From: Candidatus Limiplasma pullicola
GTDB taxonomy: Bacteria; Bacillota; Clostridia; Christensenellales; Aristaeellaceae
Length of the DNA stretch: 64,000 nucleotides
NCBI GenBank assembly: GCA_018710985.1
Contig: DVIV01000011.1
Location: forward strand, 1-64,000
Reading direction: 5' to 3'
Below the pieces are notes generated by a model that saw only the letters and a list, made by a program, of their open reading frames with translations, had not been told where the DNA came from and did not search any database. Both the position numbers and the translations under genes were made by a program. Below are positions 43,519 through 52,694 of the stretch, piece after piece (the stretch's first letter is position 1; each line of letters starts with the position of its first letter).

Positions 43519-45248
43519 GAAATTCCATCTCCTTTATCTGCCGTTTCCGTGGTGAACGCATAAATCGCAAAGCCGCCCTCCTCCGCCTCCAGCACGGCGG
43601 TCACGGGCCGGTCCAGCTGCTGCTCAAGGCAGGCCATGAACGCCTCCGACGGCTCCGCGCCCGCGCCGGTCACCAGCCTGAGGGCGCTGTCCGCGAAATC
43701 CGCGATGCGAAAGCCATCGTGCTCGTAGCCAAAGCGCGCGAACGCCGCGCAATAGCCATCGGAATGGTTGTTCCAGCCGCCCCAGGCCATAAGGAGGTTG
43801 TCCGGCTTTCCCGCGCTCCAGTCCGGGAAGATCGAGCGGTCGTCGCCGAGGGACAGGTCGGTGATGAACAAACGTTCCTCATGGGCCAGGGCATAGCGCT
43901 CCAGCCGGGTACAGGCGGATTCGCCCTGTCCGGGATAAGGGTTGTAGGTACTATGATACGCCGTCTTGACGCAGGGCGCAAGCAGCAGGGCGCACATCGC
44001 AACCGCCGCAGCCGCCATCGCCCGGCGCGGGCCGCGCCCGGCGCCCCACAGCCCCGCCGCGCCATGTAGCACCAGCCACAGCGCCAGCGCGGCGGCGGGC
44101 AACAGCACCGTCATGGCCGCGCGGGCAGGCAGCCGTCCCATCCAGGCCAGGTACACAAGCATGACCGCCGCCGCCAGGCCTGTCCCGGCCGAGGCCAGAA
44201 ACGGCCACAGCCGCGAGCCGCGCGGGCCCGCCAGCGCCAGCAGCGCCGCCATGGCGCACAGCCCGGCCAGCGCCGCGCAAGCCCAGTACGCGCCCCGGCT
44301 GCGCCTAAAGAGCACGCGCAGGGTTTCCAGCGCCTCCTCCGGGGTATGCGCCTCCGCCGGCGGCTCAAGTGCTGCCAGCGCCTCCATGGTCACGCTTTCG
44401 TCCAGCAGACAGCCGGTGAGCGCCAGCTCCGCCATCTCGGGGGTCCAGCCGGCGGCCTCCAGCGCCTGCGCGTCCGCCGCGGCCAGGCCGCCATAGTCGA
44501 TGGCCTGCGTGCGCGCCGCCTGCCAGGCCAGGTAGGAGGCCCGTTCCGGCGCGGCCAGCTGCGCCGCGCGCACCCCGGCCGATATGCCAAAGAGCATGGC
44601 CACCGCCGCGGCCCCGGCCCCCAGCGCGCGCCAGGAAGCCCGTTTCATCAGCCCCAGCGCCACCAGCGCGCCCGCCCAGATGCACAGCGAGGGCAAAAAC
44701 GCCTGTGCGCGCAGCAGATAGGCCGCGTAGAGCAGCGCGCCGGACCCCAGCGCGCCACGGACGGCGGCTTTGCGTCCGGCCTGCCAGTCCACCGCAGCGA
44801 GCCGCCACACCGCCGCGCCGCCCGCCGCTGCCGCCGTGAGGGTATAGGTGACGCTGGTCAGCCCCTCGGCGGCCAGGCCCAGCAGATACGCTGTTCCGGC
44901 CAGCCAGCCGCACCAGGCGGGCAGCGCCAGCCGCCTGGCCGCGCGCATGGCAGAGAGCAAGGCGGCATAGGCGCTCGTCCACAAAAGCGCCGCCTGCGCC
45001 ACGCTGAACCAGGCCACGCCCGGCCACAGCAGCGTCAGCCCGTGCAGCAGCCAGCCCAGAAACGTATGCGTAATATAGTTGAAGCTCTCATCAACGCCGC
45101 CCACCATGCCCCCGAAGGAACGGGCCAGCAGCACGTCGTCCCCCAGGTCATAATGCGGGTTGGTGCAACAAAGCACATAGGCAAGGAGCGCGGCCACGGT
45201 TGCCGCCGCCGCAAGGCGCTGCGGCCATCGCTTTTCAACGCATCGCAC
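43515..45248 (-). CDS. Polytopic membrane protein, GT-C glycosyltransferase-like
   Basis: 577 residues with about 11 predicted helices. After the first helix comes CTNPHYDLGDDVLLARSFGGMVGG, an extracytoplasmic loop with adjacent aspartates like the catalytic loop of GT-C glycosyltransferases. A soluble C-terminal part (about 455-577, with RLFITDLSLGDDRSIFPDW and GGWNNHSDGYCAAFARFGYEHDGF) completes it. The family name is not known to me. GTG start with GGGAGG 8 nt upstream. It overlaps the ROK gene by 4 bp, hinting at a link between sugar phosphorylation and glycan assembly (inference). Confidence 0.6.
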   Translation of the reverse strand: MRCVEKRWPQRLAAAATVAALLAYVLCCTNPHYDLGDDVLLARSFGGMVGGVDESFNYITHTFLGWLLHGLTLLWPGVAWFSVAQAALLWTSAYAALLSAMRAARRLALPAWCGWLAGTAYLLGLAAEGLTSVTYTLTAAAAGGAAVWRLAAVDWQAGRKAAVRGALGSGALLYAAYLLRAQAFLPSLCIWAGALVALGLMKRASWRALGAGAAAVAMLFGISAGVRAAQLAAPERASYLAWQAARTQAIDYGGLAAADAQALEAAGWTPEMAELALTGCLLDESVTMEALAALEPPAEAHTPEEALETLRVLFRRSRGAYWACAALAGLCAMAALLALAGPRGSRLWPFLASAGTGLAAAVMLVYLAWMGRLPARAAMTVLLPAAALALWLVLHGAAGLWGAGRGPRRAMAAAAVAMCALLLAPCVKTAYHSTYNPYPGQGESACTRLERYALAHEERLFITDLSLGDDRSIFPDWSAGKPDNLLMAWGGWNNHSDGYCAAFARFGYEHDGFRIADFADSALRLVTGAGAEPSEAFMACLEQQLDRPVTAVLEAEEGGFAIYAFTTETADKGDGIS

Positions 45249-45334
45249 GGGCAGTTCCTCCCTTTGCTCACTCTCTCAAAGCATAGCGGGGCCGGGAGAA
45301 AAAGTCAAGGGAGGTTTCGCCCTTTTTCGATCTG

Positions 45335-45343
45335 TGGTATAAT
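45335..45343 (+). promoter_or_regulatory. Extended -10 promoter of the DUF6056-like gene
   Basis: TGGTATAAT with weak -35 TTTCGC 17 bp upstream; 37 nt before the ATG. Confidence 0.6.
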
Positions 45344-45380
45344 CAGGCGGAGCAGGATTGACTTTGAAGGAGGGCCTCCG

Positions 45381-46892
45381 ATGTCGAAGGTTTTTTCGCG
45401 GCTGTGTTCCCTGAGCCTTTCTCGGCGCACGCTTGCGCGGGTCATGGCCGCCGTCTTTTTTGTTTCGCTCATTCCGCTGATCGTGATCGCATGTTACAAC
45501 TATCCGGCGGATGACGATTTCAACTTCGTCCTGCCCGTAGCGGACGCCTGGGTGCGCACCGGCTCTCTGGCGGAGGTCGCAAAGGCCATCTGGAACAAGG
45601 GCGTGGATACCTATGCCTCCTGGCAGGGGGATTTTGTCTCCACGGCCCTGTTCAGCATCACCCCCCTCATCTTTGACATCCGGCTCTATTTTCTGAGCAA
45701 CTGGTTCACGCTGGCGCTGCTGTGCCTGTCGGCGGGCTACCTGATCAAGGGCGTGGTCCGCGTCCACCTCAGGGCGGACCGCGCCACCTTCTGGATCGTC
45801 TATGTGGCGGCCATGCTGCTGGCGCTGCAGTTCATGCCGGCCATCGGCTGGAGCGTCTACTGGCACAACGGCGGCATCTATACCGTGACCGCCTGCTTTC
45901 TGGCGCTGCTGCTGGGCGTGCTTCTGCGCTGCGCCGCGCCCATGACGCGCGCCCGGAGCATTGTGCGCGGCGTTCTGGCGCTGCTGCTGGGCTTTCTGCT
46001 GGGCGGCAGCTTTTACGGGCCGATGCTGGGCGCGCTGGTATTGCTGACGCTGACCACCGCAGCCGCGTTTCTGCTCAGGCAGCGGCATCGCTGGCACAGC
46101 CTGGCCGCCCTCGCGGGGTTCGCGGTGTCGCTGGTCATCAGCATCACCGCCCCGGGCAACGCCGTGCGCCAGGGCCTCAACGGCGACCCGATGAACCCGG
46201 TGCAGGCCGTGGTTGTTTCGGTGCTGGAATCCTTCGACTGGGCGGGCGAGTGGATGGGGCCCCAGCTATGGGGCATGCTGCTGCTCATTCTGCCCGCGCT
46301 GTGGAAGCCCCTTCGGGACAGCCGCTTCCGCTTCCGCAGGCCGCTTTGGGTGCTGATCGCGCTCTACGGGCTGTACTCGGCGGCCATCGTGCCCGGCGTC
46401 TACACCCGCGCGGGCTATGACACGCAGCGCTATCTGAACGCCCTGTACCTGTATTTCCTGATTTTTGCGATCGGCGGAGCGATTTATCTGGAAGGCGCGA
46501 TCATCCGCTGGCTGGAGCAGCGAAGGGCCGAGGGCGGCGCGGCCAACCTGCTCGCCGCCGCGCAGGGCCTGGGCCGGCGCTATTGCGCGCTGCTGCTGGC
46601 CGCCTGCGTGGCGCTGACCGCGCTGGGCGGATTCGCCTTCACGATCATGAACACCTCGTCGCTCAGCGCGGCCAAATCGCTGGTCACCGGCGAGGCGGCG
46701 CGCTTCCGGGAGGAGATGGCCGTGCGGCAGGAATACATCCGCGTGACCGACAGCGACGAGGTGGATGTGCCCGCGCTGTCCGGCCAGCCGTATGTGTTCA
46801 AATACGACCGCCTGCCCCTGCAGGGGATCTACGGAACGGTGCGCTACATGCGGATGTACTTTGAACTGTTCTACAACGCGCAGAACCCCTGA
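45381..46892 (+). CDS. Polytopic membrane protein, DUF6056-like
   Basis: 503 residues with about 12 helices. Helix 1 ends in CYNYPADDDFNFVLPVADAW, a DDD/F loop typical of DUF6056 and related GT-C-like proteins. WHNGGIYTVTACFLALLLGVLL and ITAPGNAVRQGLNGDPMNP are further landmarks, and a soluble tail (about 435-503) ends the protein. It is expected to sit in the cytoplasmic membrane with a glycosyl-transfer or lipid-sugar role, by fold analogy only. The start MSKVF was set by GAAGGAGGG. Divergent from the 43515 gene, which has a similar architecture. Confidence 0.65.
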   Translation: MSKVFSRLCSLSLSRRTLARVMAAVFFVSLIPLIVIACYNYPADDDFNFVLPVADAWVRTGSLAEVAKAIWNKGVDTYASWQGDFVSTALFSITPLIFDIRLYFLSNWFTLALLCLSAGYLIKGVVRVHLRADRATFWIVYVAAMLLALQFMPAIGWSVYWHNGGIYTVTACFLALLLGVLLRCAAPMTRARSIVRGVLALLLGFLLGGSFYGPMLGALVLLTLTTAAAFLLRQRHRWHSLAALAGFAVSLVISITAPGNAVRQGLNGDPMNPVQAVVVSVLESFDWAGEWMGPQLWGMLLLILPALWKPLRDSRFRFRRPLWVLIALYGLYSAAIVPGVYTRAGYDTQRYLNALYLYFLIFAIGGAIYLEGAIIRWLEQRRAEGGAANLLAAAQGLGRRYCALLLAACVALTALGGFAFTIMNTSSLSAAKSLVTGEAARFREEMAVRQEYIRVTDSDEVDVPALSGQPYVFKYDRLPLQGIYGTVRYMRMYFELFYNAQNP

Positions 46893-46907
46893 CGGGTGAT
46901 GAAGAAG

Positions 46908-47133
46908 GAGGCCGCCGTCCCGGCATGGGGCGGCGGCCTCAGGTTGCCGACAAAGTGCGGGGTGCAGGGGCCTCAGGCCCCTGCCGGGGTTTGGGGCAGA
47001 GCCCCAAAGCCTTATGCCGCAGCATTTTTCGCGAGCGTTGCGAGCGCCCAAAGGGCGCAAGAAACGCGGCTCTCCCCAAAACCAGGGGTTTTTCAACGGT
47101 CTGAGGCCGCCGTCCCGGCATGGGGCGGCGGCC
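46908..47133. repeat. Dispersed intergenic element, copy C, flanked by identical hairpins
   Basis: The 31-bp sequence at 46908-46938 (stem GGCCGCCGTCCC..GGGGCGGCGGCC) recurs exactly, same orientation, at 47103-47133. The 164 bp between begin TCAGGTTGCCGACAAAG and end GGTTTTTCAACGGTCTGAGG, imperfect terminal inverted repeats shared with copy B. Inner stems include GCAGGGGCC/GGCCCCTGC and TTTGGGGC/GCCCCAAA. The right hairpin is followed by TTTTTT on the plus strand. Lies between convergent genes; no gene inside. Confidence 0.7.
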
Positions 47134-47158
47134 CCGTTTTTTCCGGCGGCGCGTCCGT

Positions 47159-48367
47159 TCACACCCGCTGCCAGAGCACCTGATAGGTATGCCCGTCCGT
47201 GCCTCTGGCCGGGCGATAGGGACGGCCGCCCGGCGGCGGCGTTTCCGAGCGGTGGGCATAGGCCACGCGGCATACGCGCCCGTCCACCTGCTGCATGCCC
47301 ACCCACAGCCCGTCCGGCCCGCCCGCCTGCGCCGCGTTGACAAACCGCCAGCCGGGCAGGTCGAACAGGCGGCAGGGAAGGCCCCTGTCAAAGTAGGCGC
47401 GCAGCGCCTCAAACCCGCGCGGCCACACGAGCGGCCGCAGCCGGTCCGCCGGCGGCGCCTTGGGCGCGGGCGTGAACCCCGGCGGCAGCTCCGGCTCCTC
47501 CCCGTCGTCCTCGGTCTTCTCGCAGCCGGTCTGTGCCGGCGAATCCGCACGCGCGGACTTCCCCTCCGGCACGGGGCACGGCATGGAAACAGGGCCTTGC
47601 TCCGCGCTGCGCGCCTCCTGGTCGGGTGTTGCAGCCATCGGTTCCCGGCCGGCGGGCTGCGGCGGACAAGCGGGTTCCTCGCCGTACTCCGCTTCCTTTG
47701 CCTGCGCGGCCGCCTGCGGCCCGCCGCACCCCGGCGCCTCCCCCATGGCCCGCCGGGCGGCGTCCACATAGGGAAGCGGGTCAATGGCCGGCAGGAAGAT
47801 TTCCCGCGGCAGCTCCCTTTCCTGCTTTTTGGGCCGCCGCACCAGCGCATACTGCGGCTGGGGCGCGGGCCGGATGGGCGGGGGCGCCGGCTCCGCGGCG
47901 GGACAGGCCGACGGCTCCGAACCAGCGCCGGAAACCGACTGGCCGGGCGTTCTGGTGGCGCTTTGCGCCTGCTGTGCCCGCGCCAGCCGCTCGCACAGGG
48001 CCAGCGCGGCATTTTTGGCGTCCAGCAGGCTCCCCGCGCTCTGCCTCACACATAAGCCGATCATCAGCGGCGCGGGGTTCTTTCCGCCGCTGAGCAGCAG
48101 CACGGCCTGCAGGCGCTCCGGCGCGAGCGCGTCCCGGGGAAGCTCCGTCGTGAGGGATGCCTCCCCGTGCGCATTCACGCGCGTGGCGCCCATCAGCCGC
48201 GCCTCGCCGCCCGCGCCGTACCAGTAGGCCTGCACGCCGTCCACATCCAGCCCGCGCGCGTTGAGCTGGGCCAGCAGCGTGCCCCGTTCGCTCTCCAGCC
48301 GCGCATAGCCGCTCACGCCCGGGCGCATGGGTTTGAAGAGAATCAGTCGTTGGCGAAAATCCGGCAT
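47159..48367 (-). CDS. Hypothetical protein with a proline-rich middle
   Basis: 402 residues, no signal or membrane helix. The N-terminal domain of about 130 residues reads FRQRLILFKPMRPGVSGYARLESERGTLLAQLNARGL...VQAYWYGAGGEARLMGATRVNAHGEA and is predicted beta-rich. A Pro/Ala/Glu-rich disordered linker (about 135-320) follows. A C-terminal domain of about 80 residues ends it (RGFEALRAYFDRGLPCRLFDLPGWRFVNAA... to YQVLWQRV). I do not recognise the family; both ends look like conserved domains joined by a variable linker. The start MPDF has AAAAGGAGG. Divergent from recD2. Confidence 0.6.
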   Translation of the reverse strand: MPDFRQRLILFKPMRPGVSGYARLESERGTLLAQLNARGLDVDGVQAYWYGAGGEARLMGATRVNAHGEASLTTELPRDALAPERLQAVLLLSGGKNPAPLMIGLCVRQSAGSLLDAKNAALALCERLARAQQAQSATRTPGQSVSGAGSEPSACPAAEPAPPPIRPAPQPQYALVRRPKKQERELPREIFLPAIDPLPYVDAARRAMGEAPGCGGPQAAAQAKEAEYGEEPACPPQPAGREPMAATPDQEARSAEQGPVSMPCPVPEGKSARADSPAQTGCEKTEDDGEEPELPPGFTPAPKAPPADRLRPLVWPRGFEALRAYFDRGLPCRLFDLPGWRFVNAAQAGGPDGLWVGMQQVDGRVCRVAYAHRSETPPPGGRPYRPARGTDGHTYQVLWQRV

Positions 48368-48461
48368 GGGCGCGCCTCCTTTTGGGCAAGGATATGCCCC
48401 GTGCCCGCCGCGCATGCCTGCCCGCGACGTCCGCACCGCGGTTCCCCTCCCGGGGGAAATA

Positions 48462-48470
48462 TGCTATAAT
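48462..48470 (+). promoter_or_regulatory. Extended -10 promoter of recD2-comF
   Basis: TGCTATAAT, 33 nt before the GTG start of recD2; poor -35. Confidence 0.55.
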
Positions 48471-48503
48471 ATCCCCATCACGACGAGAGGGGGGAAGCGG
48501 GGC

Positions 48504-50738
48504 GTGCAGGAGCTTGAACAGCTGACCGCCGTAGTGCAGGAAACCACCTTTCGCAACGAGGACAACGGCTATACCGTGCTGCGCGTGGGCGCGGGACGCG
48601 CCCAGCAGACCGTGGTGGGAACCATGCCGGAGCTCAGCCCCGGCGAGAACGTCACCTTTGAGGGCTTCTGGACCGAGCACCCGGTCTATGGCCGCCAGTT
48701 CAACGCCAAAACCTGCGCCATCACCCCGCCCTCCGGCAAAAGCGCCATCGAAAAATACCTGGGGTCCGGCCTCATCCGCGGCATCGGCCCGGCCACGGCC
48801 AAGCTGATTGTAAACCGCTTTGGCGAAAAAGCCCTCGACATTCTTGACGAGCAGCCCCAGCGCCTGACCGAGCTGCCCGGCATCGGCCCCAAAAAGGCCG
48901 CCATGATCGCCGAAAGCTACCTGCAGCAGATGGGCATGCGCCGCGCGCTGGTATTTTTGCAGAACTACGGCATCAGCCCCGCGCTGGCCATGCGCATCGC
49001 CAAATACTACGGCGAGGCGACGGTCGAAGTGGTGCGCACAAACCCCTACCGCATGGTGATGGACGTGGAAGGCGTGGGCTTTCTCACGGCGGACCGCATG
49101 GCGCTGAGCATGGGCATCGACCCGCAGAGCGATTTTCGCGTCCGGGCGGCGCTGTTTTACCTGATGGGCGAGGCGGCCGCAAACGGCGGCCACACCTACC
49201 TGCCGCGCGAGGTGCTTTTGGACCGTGCCTGCCAAATGCTGCGCGCCGAAGCCGACCTGGTGGACCGCCAGATCTCCGAAGCCCTTCTGCAAAAGATGCT
49301 GATGGGCTTTTCCCTGCCGGATTGCGAGCAGGCGCTGTGCCTGCCCCTGTACTTCCACGCCGAGCAGGAGATCGCCCTGCGCCTGGCTCAGCTGATGCGC
49401 GCCAGGCCCTACAAGCGCGTAGCGGGGCTGGACAAGCGCATCGCGCAATATGAGGAGACGCTGGGCGTGCGCTTTGACGCGCTGCAAAAGCGCGCCATCA
49501 CCAGCGCCGTGGAGGAAGGCGTGCTGGTGGTGACCGGCGGCCCCGGCACGGGCAAGACGACCCTCATCCGGTGCATCATCAGCCTTTTGAAGGACGAAAA
49601 CGAGATTCTGCTCTGCGCACCCACGGGCCGCGCAGCCAAGCGCATGAGCGAAGCCACGGGCGAGGAGGCCCGGACCATCCACCGCATGCTGGAATACGGC
49701 GGCGACGGAGACGCCTTCGCAAGGGGCGAGGACTACCCGCTGGAGGCGGACTGTCTGATCGTGGACGAAATGAGCATGGTGGATGTCATCCTCATGCGCA
49801 GCCTTTTGCGCGCAGTGGTGCCGGGCACGCGCCTGATTCTGGTGGGTGACGCGGATCAGCTGCCCAGCGTGGGCGCGGGCAACGTGCTCAGCGACATCCT
49901 GCAAAGCGACGCGGTGCCCAGCGTGCGCCTGACGGAGATCTTCCGCCAGGACGAGAGCAGCATGATCGTATGGAACGCCCACCGGATCAACGGCGGGGAG
50001 ATGCCCGTCCTTCGCACGCGGGACACGGACTTTTTCTTTGAGCGCAAGGTCCTGCAGTCCGAGGCAGCGCGTACCATCTCGGAGCTGCTCACCGCGCGCC
50101 TGCCCAAATACCTGGGCTTTTCCCAGGAGAGCTGGCGGGATCAGTCCGTGCGTTCCATCCAGGTGCTCAGCCCCGCCAAAAAGGGCGATTGCGGGGCGAT
50201 TGCCCTCAACCATCTGCTTCAGGAAGCGCTCAACCCGGAGCGCGAGGGATTGGACGCCATTGTGCACGGCGAAACGGAGTTTCGCGTGGGCGACAAGGTG
50301 ATCCAGACCAAGAACGACTATCAGCTGGAATACACCCGCCTCACGCCCTTGGGCACGGAGAGGGGCGCGGGCGTGTTCAACGGCGACGTGGGCTATGTTC
50401 GGCATATCGACCCGGCAGAGCACCTCCTGACGGTGTGCTTTGACGACGACCGGCTCGTTACCTACCAGAAGCAGCAGCTCGACGCGCTGGAGCTGGCCTA
50501 CTGCCTGACCGTGCACAAGAGCCAGGGCAGCGAATTTCCCGTGGTGGTGATGCCCGTGGTAGGCGGACCGCCCATGCTGATGGCGCGCAACCTGCTCTAC
50601 ACCGCGCTCACGCGCGCGCGGCGGCTGGTGGTGCTGGTGGGCCGCGAGGAGGTCATCGCTCAGATGGTGCGCAACGATCATGTGGCCCGGCGCTACACCA
50701 CCCTATGCGACCGCCTGCGGGCGGCGGTCCTGCTGTGA
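48504..50738 (+). CDS. recD2: RecD2-type 5'-3' DNA helicase
   Basis: SF1B helicase acting without RecBC, 744 residues. The N-terminal extension holds an OB-like domain and tandem helix-hairpin-helix segments (IRGIGPATAKLIV, LPGIGPKKAAMIA), which mark RecD2. Walker A is GGPGTGKTT (345-353, K351), motif II LIVDEMSMVD, motif III GDADQLPSVGAGN, and the C-terminal 2B/UvrD-like motifs include AYCLTVHKSQGSEFPVV. Takes part in repair and mismatch-related processes. GTG start after GAGGGGGGAAG. Overlaps comF by 4 bp. Confidence 0.94.
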   Translation: MQELEQLTAVVQETTFRNEDNGYTVLRVGAGRAQQTVVGTMPELSPGENVTFEGFWTEHPVYGRQFNAKTCAITPPSGKSAIEKYLGSGLIRGIGPATAKLIVNRFGEKALDILDEQPQRLTELPGIGPKKAAMIAESYLQQMGMRRALVFLQNYGISPALAMRIAKYYGEATVEVVRTNPYRMVMDVEGVGFLTADRMALSMGIDPQSDFRVRAALFYLMGEAAANGGHTYLPREVLLDRACQMLRAEADLVDRQISEALLQKMLMGFSLPDCEQALCLPLYFHAEQEIALRLAQLMRARPYKRVAGLDKRIAQYEETLGVRFDALQKRAITSAVEEGVLVVTGGPGTGKTTLIRCIISLLKDENEILLCAPTGRAAKRMSEATGEEARTIHRMLEYGGDGDAFARGEDYPLEADCLIVDEMSMVDVILMRSLLRAVVPGTRLILVGDADQLPSVGAGNVLSDILQSDAVPSVRLTEIFRQDESSMIVWNAHRINGGEMPVLRTRDTDFFFERKVLQSEAARTISELLTARLPKYLGFSQESWRDQSVRSIQVLSPAKKGDCGAIALNHLLQEALNPEREGLDAIVHGETEFRVGDKVIQTKNDYQLEYTRLTPLGTERGAGVFNGDVGYVRHIDPAEHLLTVCFDDDRLVTYQKQQLDALELAYCLTVHKSQGSEFPVVVMPVVGGPPMLMARNLLYTALTRARRLVVLVGREEVIAQMVRNDHVARRYTTLCDRLRAAVLL

Positions 50739-51391
50739 GCCGCTTTCTGCCTGCGCTGCTGTTTCCGCAGGAGGCGTCCTGTCACCTGTGCGGGCGGTCG
50801 ACGGCGCGCGCAGGCGCCCTCCTGTGCCCTGCGTGCGCGGCGGCGCTTCGGTCCCGTCGCATCCCGGCGCGCGACGCCTTCACCCTGCACGAGCCGCTGG
50901 TTGCCTGCATTTCGGCCTATTTTCATGACAGCGAGGCCCGCGCTCTGTGCCACCTGCTCAAATTCCGCTGGGACGCGGCGGCCGCGCTGCCGCTGGCCGA
51001 CGGCATGGCCGAGGCGCTCGCCCTGTCCGGCCTGGCGGATGGGCCGGACGGCGCGGTCCCGGTGCCGCTCCATCCCCTGCGCCTGCGGGAACGCGGCTAC
51101 AATCAGGCCGGGCTGCTCGCCCGCGCCCTGTGCGGGCGTACAGGGCTTCCCCTGTGGGAAGACGCGCTGGCGCGCACCCGTTACAGCGCATCCCAGCTTA
51201 CCCGAATCCGCGAGGAACGCCTCACCGCCCTGAGCGGCGCCTTTGAGGCGGACGGCGCGCAGGTGGCCGGGAAGCGCGTCCTGCTGGTGGACGACGTGCT
51301 CACCACCGGCGCCACCGCCGTCTCCTGCGCGAAAGCGCTGCTGAACGCCGGGGCTGCGAGCGTGTGTCTGCTCACGGCCTGCCGCGCGTAG
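50735..51391 (+). CDS. comF: ComF family phosphoribosyltransferase-like protein
   Basis: 218 residues. The N-terminal zinc finger CHLCGRS...CPAC is followed by LLKFRWDAAAALPLA. PVPLHPLRLRERGYNQAGLLAR and the PRTase PRPP loop VLLVDDVLTTGAT are also present. This is the family of ComF/GntX, linked to DNA uptake and single-strand handling. The GTG start overlaps the recD2 stop (GTGA), so the two are translationally coupled; a start 10 codons earlier is possible. No other competence genes are in the window. Confidence 0.88.
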   Translation: MSRFLPALLFPQEASCHLCGRSTARAGALLCPACAAALRSRRIPARDAFTLHEPLVACISAYFHDSEARALCHLLKFRWDAAAALPLADGMAEALALSGLADGPDGAVPVPLHPLRLRERGYNQAGLLARALCGRTGLPLWEDALARTRYSASQLTRIREERLTALSGAFEADGAQVAGKRVLLVDDVLTTGATAVSCAKALLNAGAASVCLLTACRA

Positions 51392-51403
51392 CCCATCCAA
51401 AGG

Positions 51404-51440
51404 CAGAAGCCCCGGCCGGAATGTCCGGCCGGGGCTTCTG
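51404..51440. terminator. Bidirectional terminator between comF and ccdA
   Basis: 17-bp perfect stem CAGAAGCCCCGGCCGGA/TCCGGCCGGGGCTTCTG, loop ATG, then TCCTTGTTTTTTT. Confidence 0.9.
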
Positions 51441-51451
51441 TCCTTGTTTTT

Positions 51452-52144
51452 TTACACCAGCGTCCGAATGATCAGATACGCGCCGTAGGCAATCATCAGC
51501 CCGCCGCCGATCCGGCGGATGATCTGCTGATGGTTGCGCAGCCATCCCAGGGCGCCCTTGAGCCACTGGTACATCAGCATCACGGCCAGCATGGGCAGGC
51601 TCAGCCCCAGGGCGAACACGGCCAGCGACACGATGCCCGTCCACATGGTCGCGTTGTCCGCGCTGGCGGCCAGCACCAGCGCATTGGCCAGTACCGGGGT
51701 GAGGCAGGGGGTCCAGGAAATGGCGATGACCAGTCCAAAGAGAAACGACCCCACAAAGCCGTTCATGGACGGCTGCCGCCCGCTCAGGCCCGGCACGGCG
51801 GGCAGGTGGATGTGAATCACATCCAGCATCCACACGCCAAAGAGCAGCATCAAAACGCCCGTGACGATGTCCAGCGTGCCGCGGTCGGTGCTTTTGAGCA
51901 GCGAGCCCAGCGCGCCCGCGCCCGCGCCCATGAGCGTAAAGAGCAGCACAAACCCCATCAGCAGCCCCAGGCACCGCCGGAGCACCTGCAGGCGGCCGGG
52001 CGCGGCGTCCGTGCCGCCCAAAAGGTACATGGCGTACACCGGCAGCATGGGCAGCACGCACGGGGATACAAACGCCAGCAGCCCGCCGCCCAGCATGGCC
52101 CACAGGGACATGGGCTCGGGCGCCGCGCCAAACAGGCCCGTCAT
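51452..52144 (-). CDS. ccdA: CcdA/DsbD-family thiol-disulfide electron carrier
   Basis: 230 residues with six predicted helices. It passes reducing equivalents across the membrane to extracytoplasmic thioredoxins. The two redox cysteines are in FVSPCVLPMLP and SWTPCLTPVL, the conserved P-C-x-x-P context. The start overlaps the stop of the thioredoxin gene by 4 bp. The TlpA-like partner is its likely electron acceptor. No cytochrome c maturation genes are visible, so the pathway probably serves general protein disulfide reduction. Confidence 0.92.
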   Translation of the reverse strand: MTGLFGAAPEPMSLWAMLGGGLLAFVSPCVLPMLPVYAMYLLGGTDAAPGRLQVLRRCLGLLMGFVLLFTLMGAGAGALGSLLKSTDRGTLDIVTGVLMLLFGVWMLDVIHIHLPAVPGLSGRQPSMNGFVGSFLFGLVIAISWTPCLTPVLANALVLAASADNATMWTGIVSLAVFALGLSLPMLAVMLMYQWLKGALGWLRNHQQIIRRIGGGLMIAYGAYLIIRTLV

Positions 52145-52659
52145 TCCTCCGCCGCCTTTCTGGCCACGCCCATGGCGTCCAGCTGGCCCGTCATCTGCTC
52201 CAGGGTGAGCATGTAGTTGGCCGCCGCCTCCAGCGTGCCGTCAGGGTTGAGGAACAGGCTCGCCGGATAGCCCTGCAGACCCACCAGGCTGGCCACCATC
52301 ATGTCCTCATCCTCAAAGAAGGTCATCTCCTCCATGCCGTACTTCTCCTTGACGGAGGCTGTGTTGTCGGCGTTTTCGCCGTCCCACACGTGCACCAGCA
52401 CGATGGCCAGCTCATCCTCGCTGTAGGTATCGTAGAGGGTTTTGATGTCAGGCATCTCCTGCATGCAGTAGAAGCACCATTCGGTGAAGAAGTTGATAAA
52501 AACCGTCTTGCCCAGATAGGGCGAGAGGTCCAGTTCGGTGTAGCTGTTCATCAGCTGGGTCACGTTGGGCGCTTCCTCGGCCGGCGCAAGGGGCGCGGCG
52601 GCCAGCAGCACCGTCAGCACAAGCAGGCCCGCGAGCCTCCGGAGCGACGATTTGTTCAT
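52141..52659 (-). CDS. Exported TlpA/ResA-like thioredoxin
   Basis: 172 residues. The N-terminal hydrophobic segment (LAGLLVLTVLLAAAPLAPAEE) is a signal peptide or anchor. The thioredoxin fold follows, with the active site FFTEWCFYCMQEMP (CxxC = CFYC) and the cis-proline region LQGYPASLFLNPDG. The WCFYC dipeptide FY is unusual compared with WCxPC; the proline is missing. Acts outside the membrane with CcdA. Good AAGGAGG site and own promoter. Confidence 0.9.
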   Translation of the reverse strand: MNKSSLRRLAGLLVLTVLLAAAPLAPAEEAPNVTQLMNSYTELDLSPYLGKTVFINFFTEWCFYCMQEMPDIKTLYDTYSEDELAIVLVHVWDGENADNTASVKEKYGMEEMTFFEDEDMMVASLVGLQGYPASLFLNPDGTLEAAANYMLTLEQMTGQLDAMGVARKAAEE

Positions 52660-52694
52660 CCTTCGGTACCTCCTTCTGGTTTGGTTACTTATGA

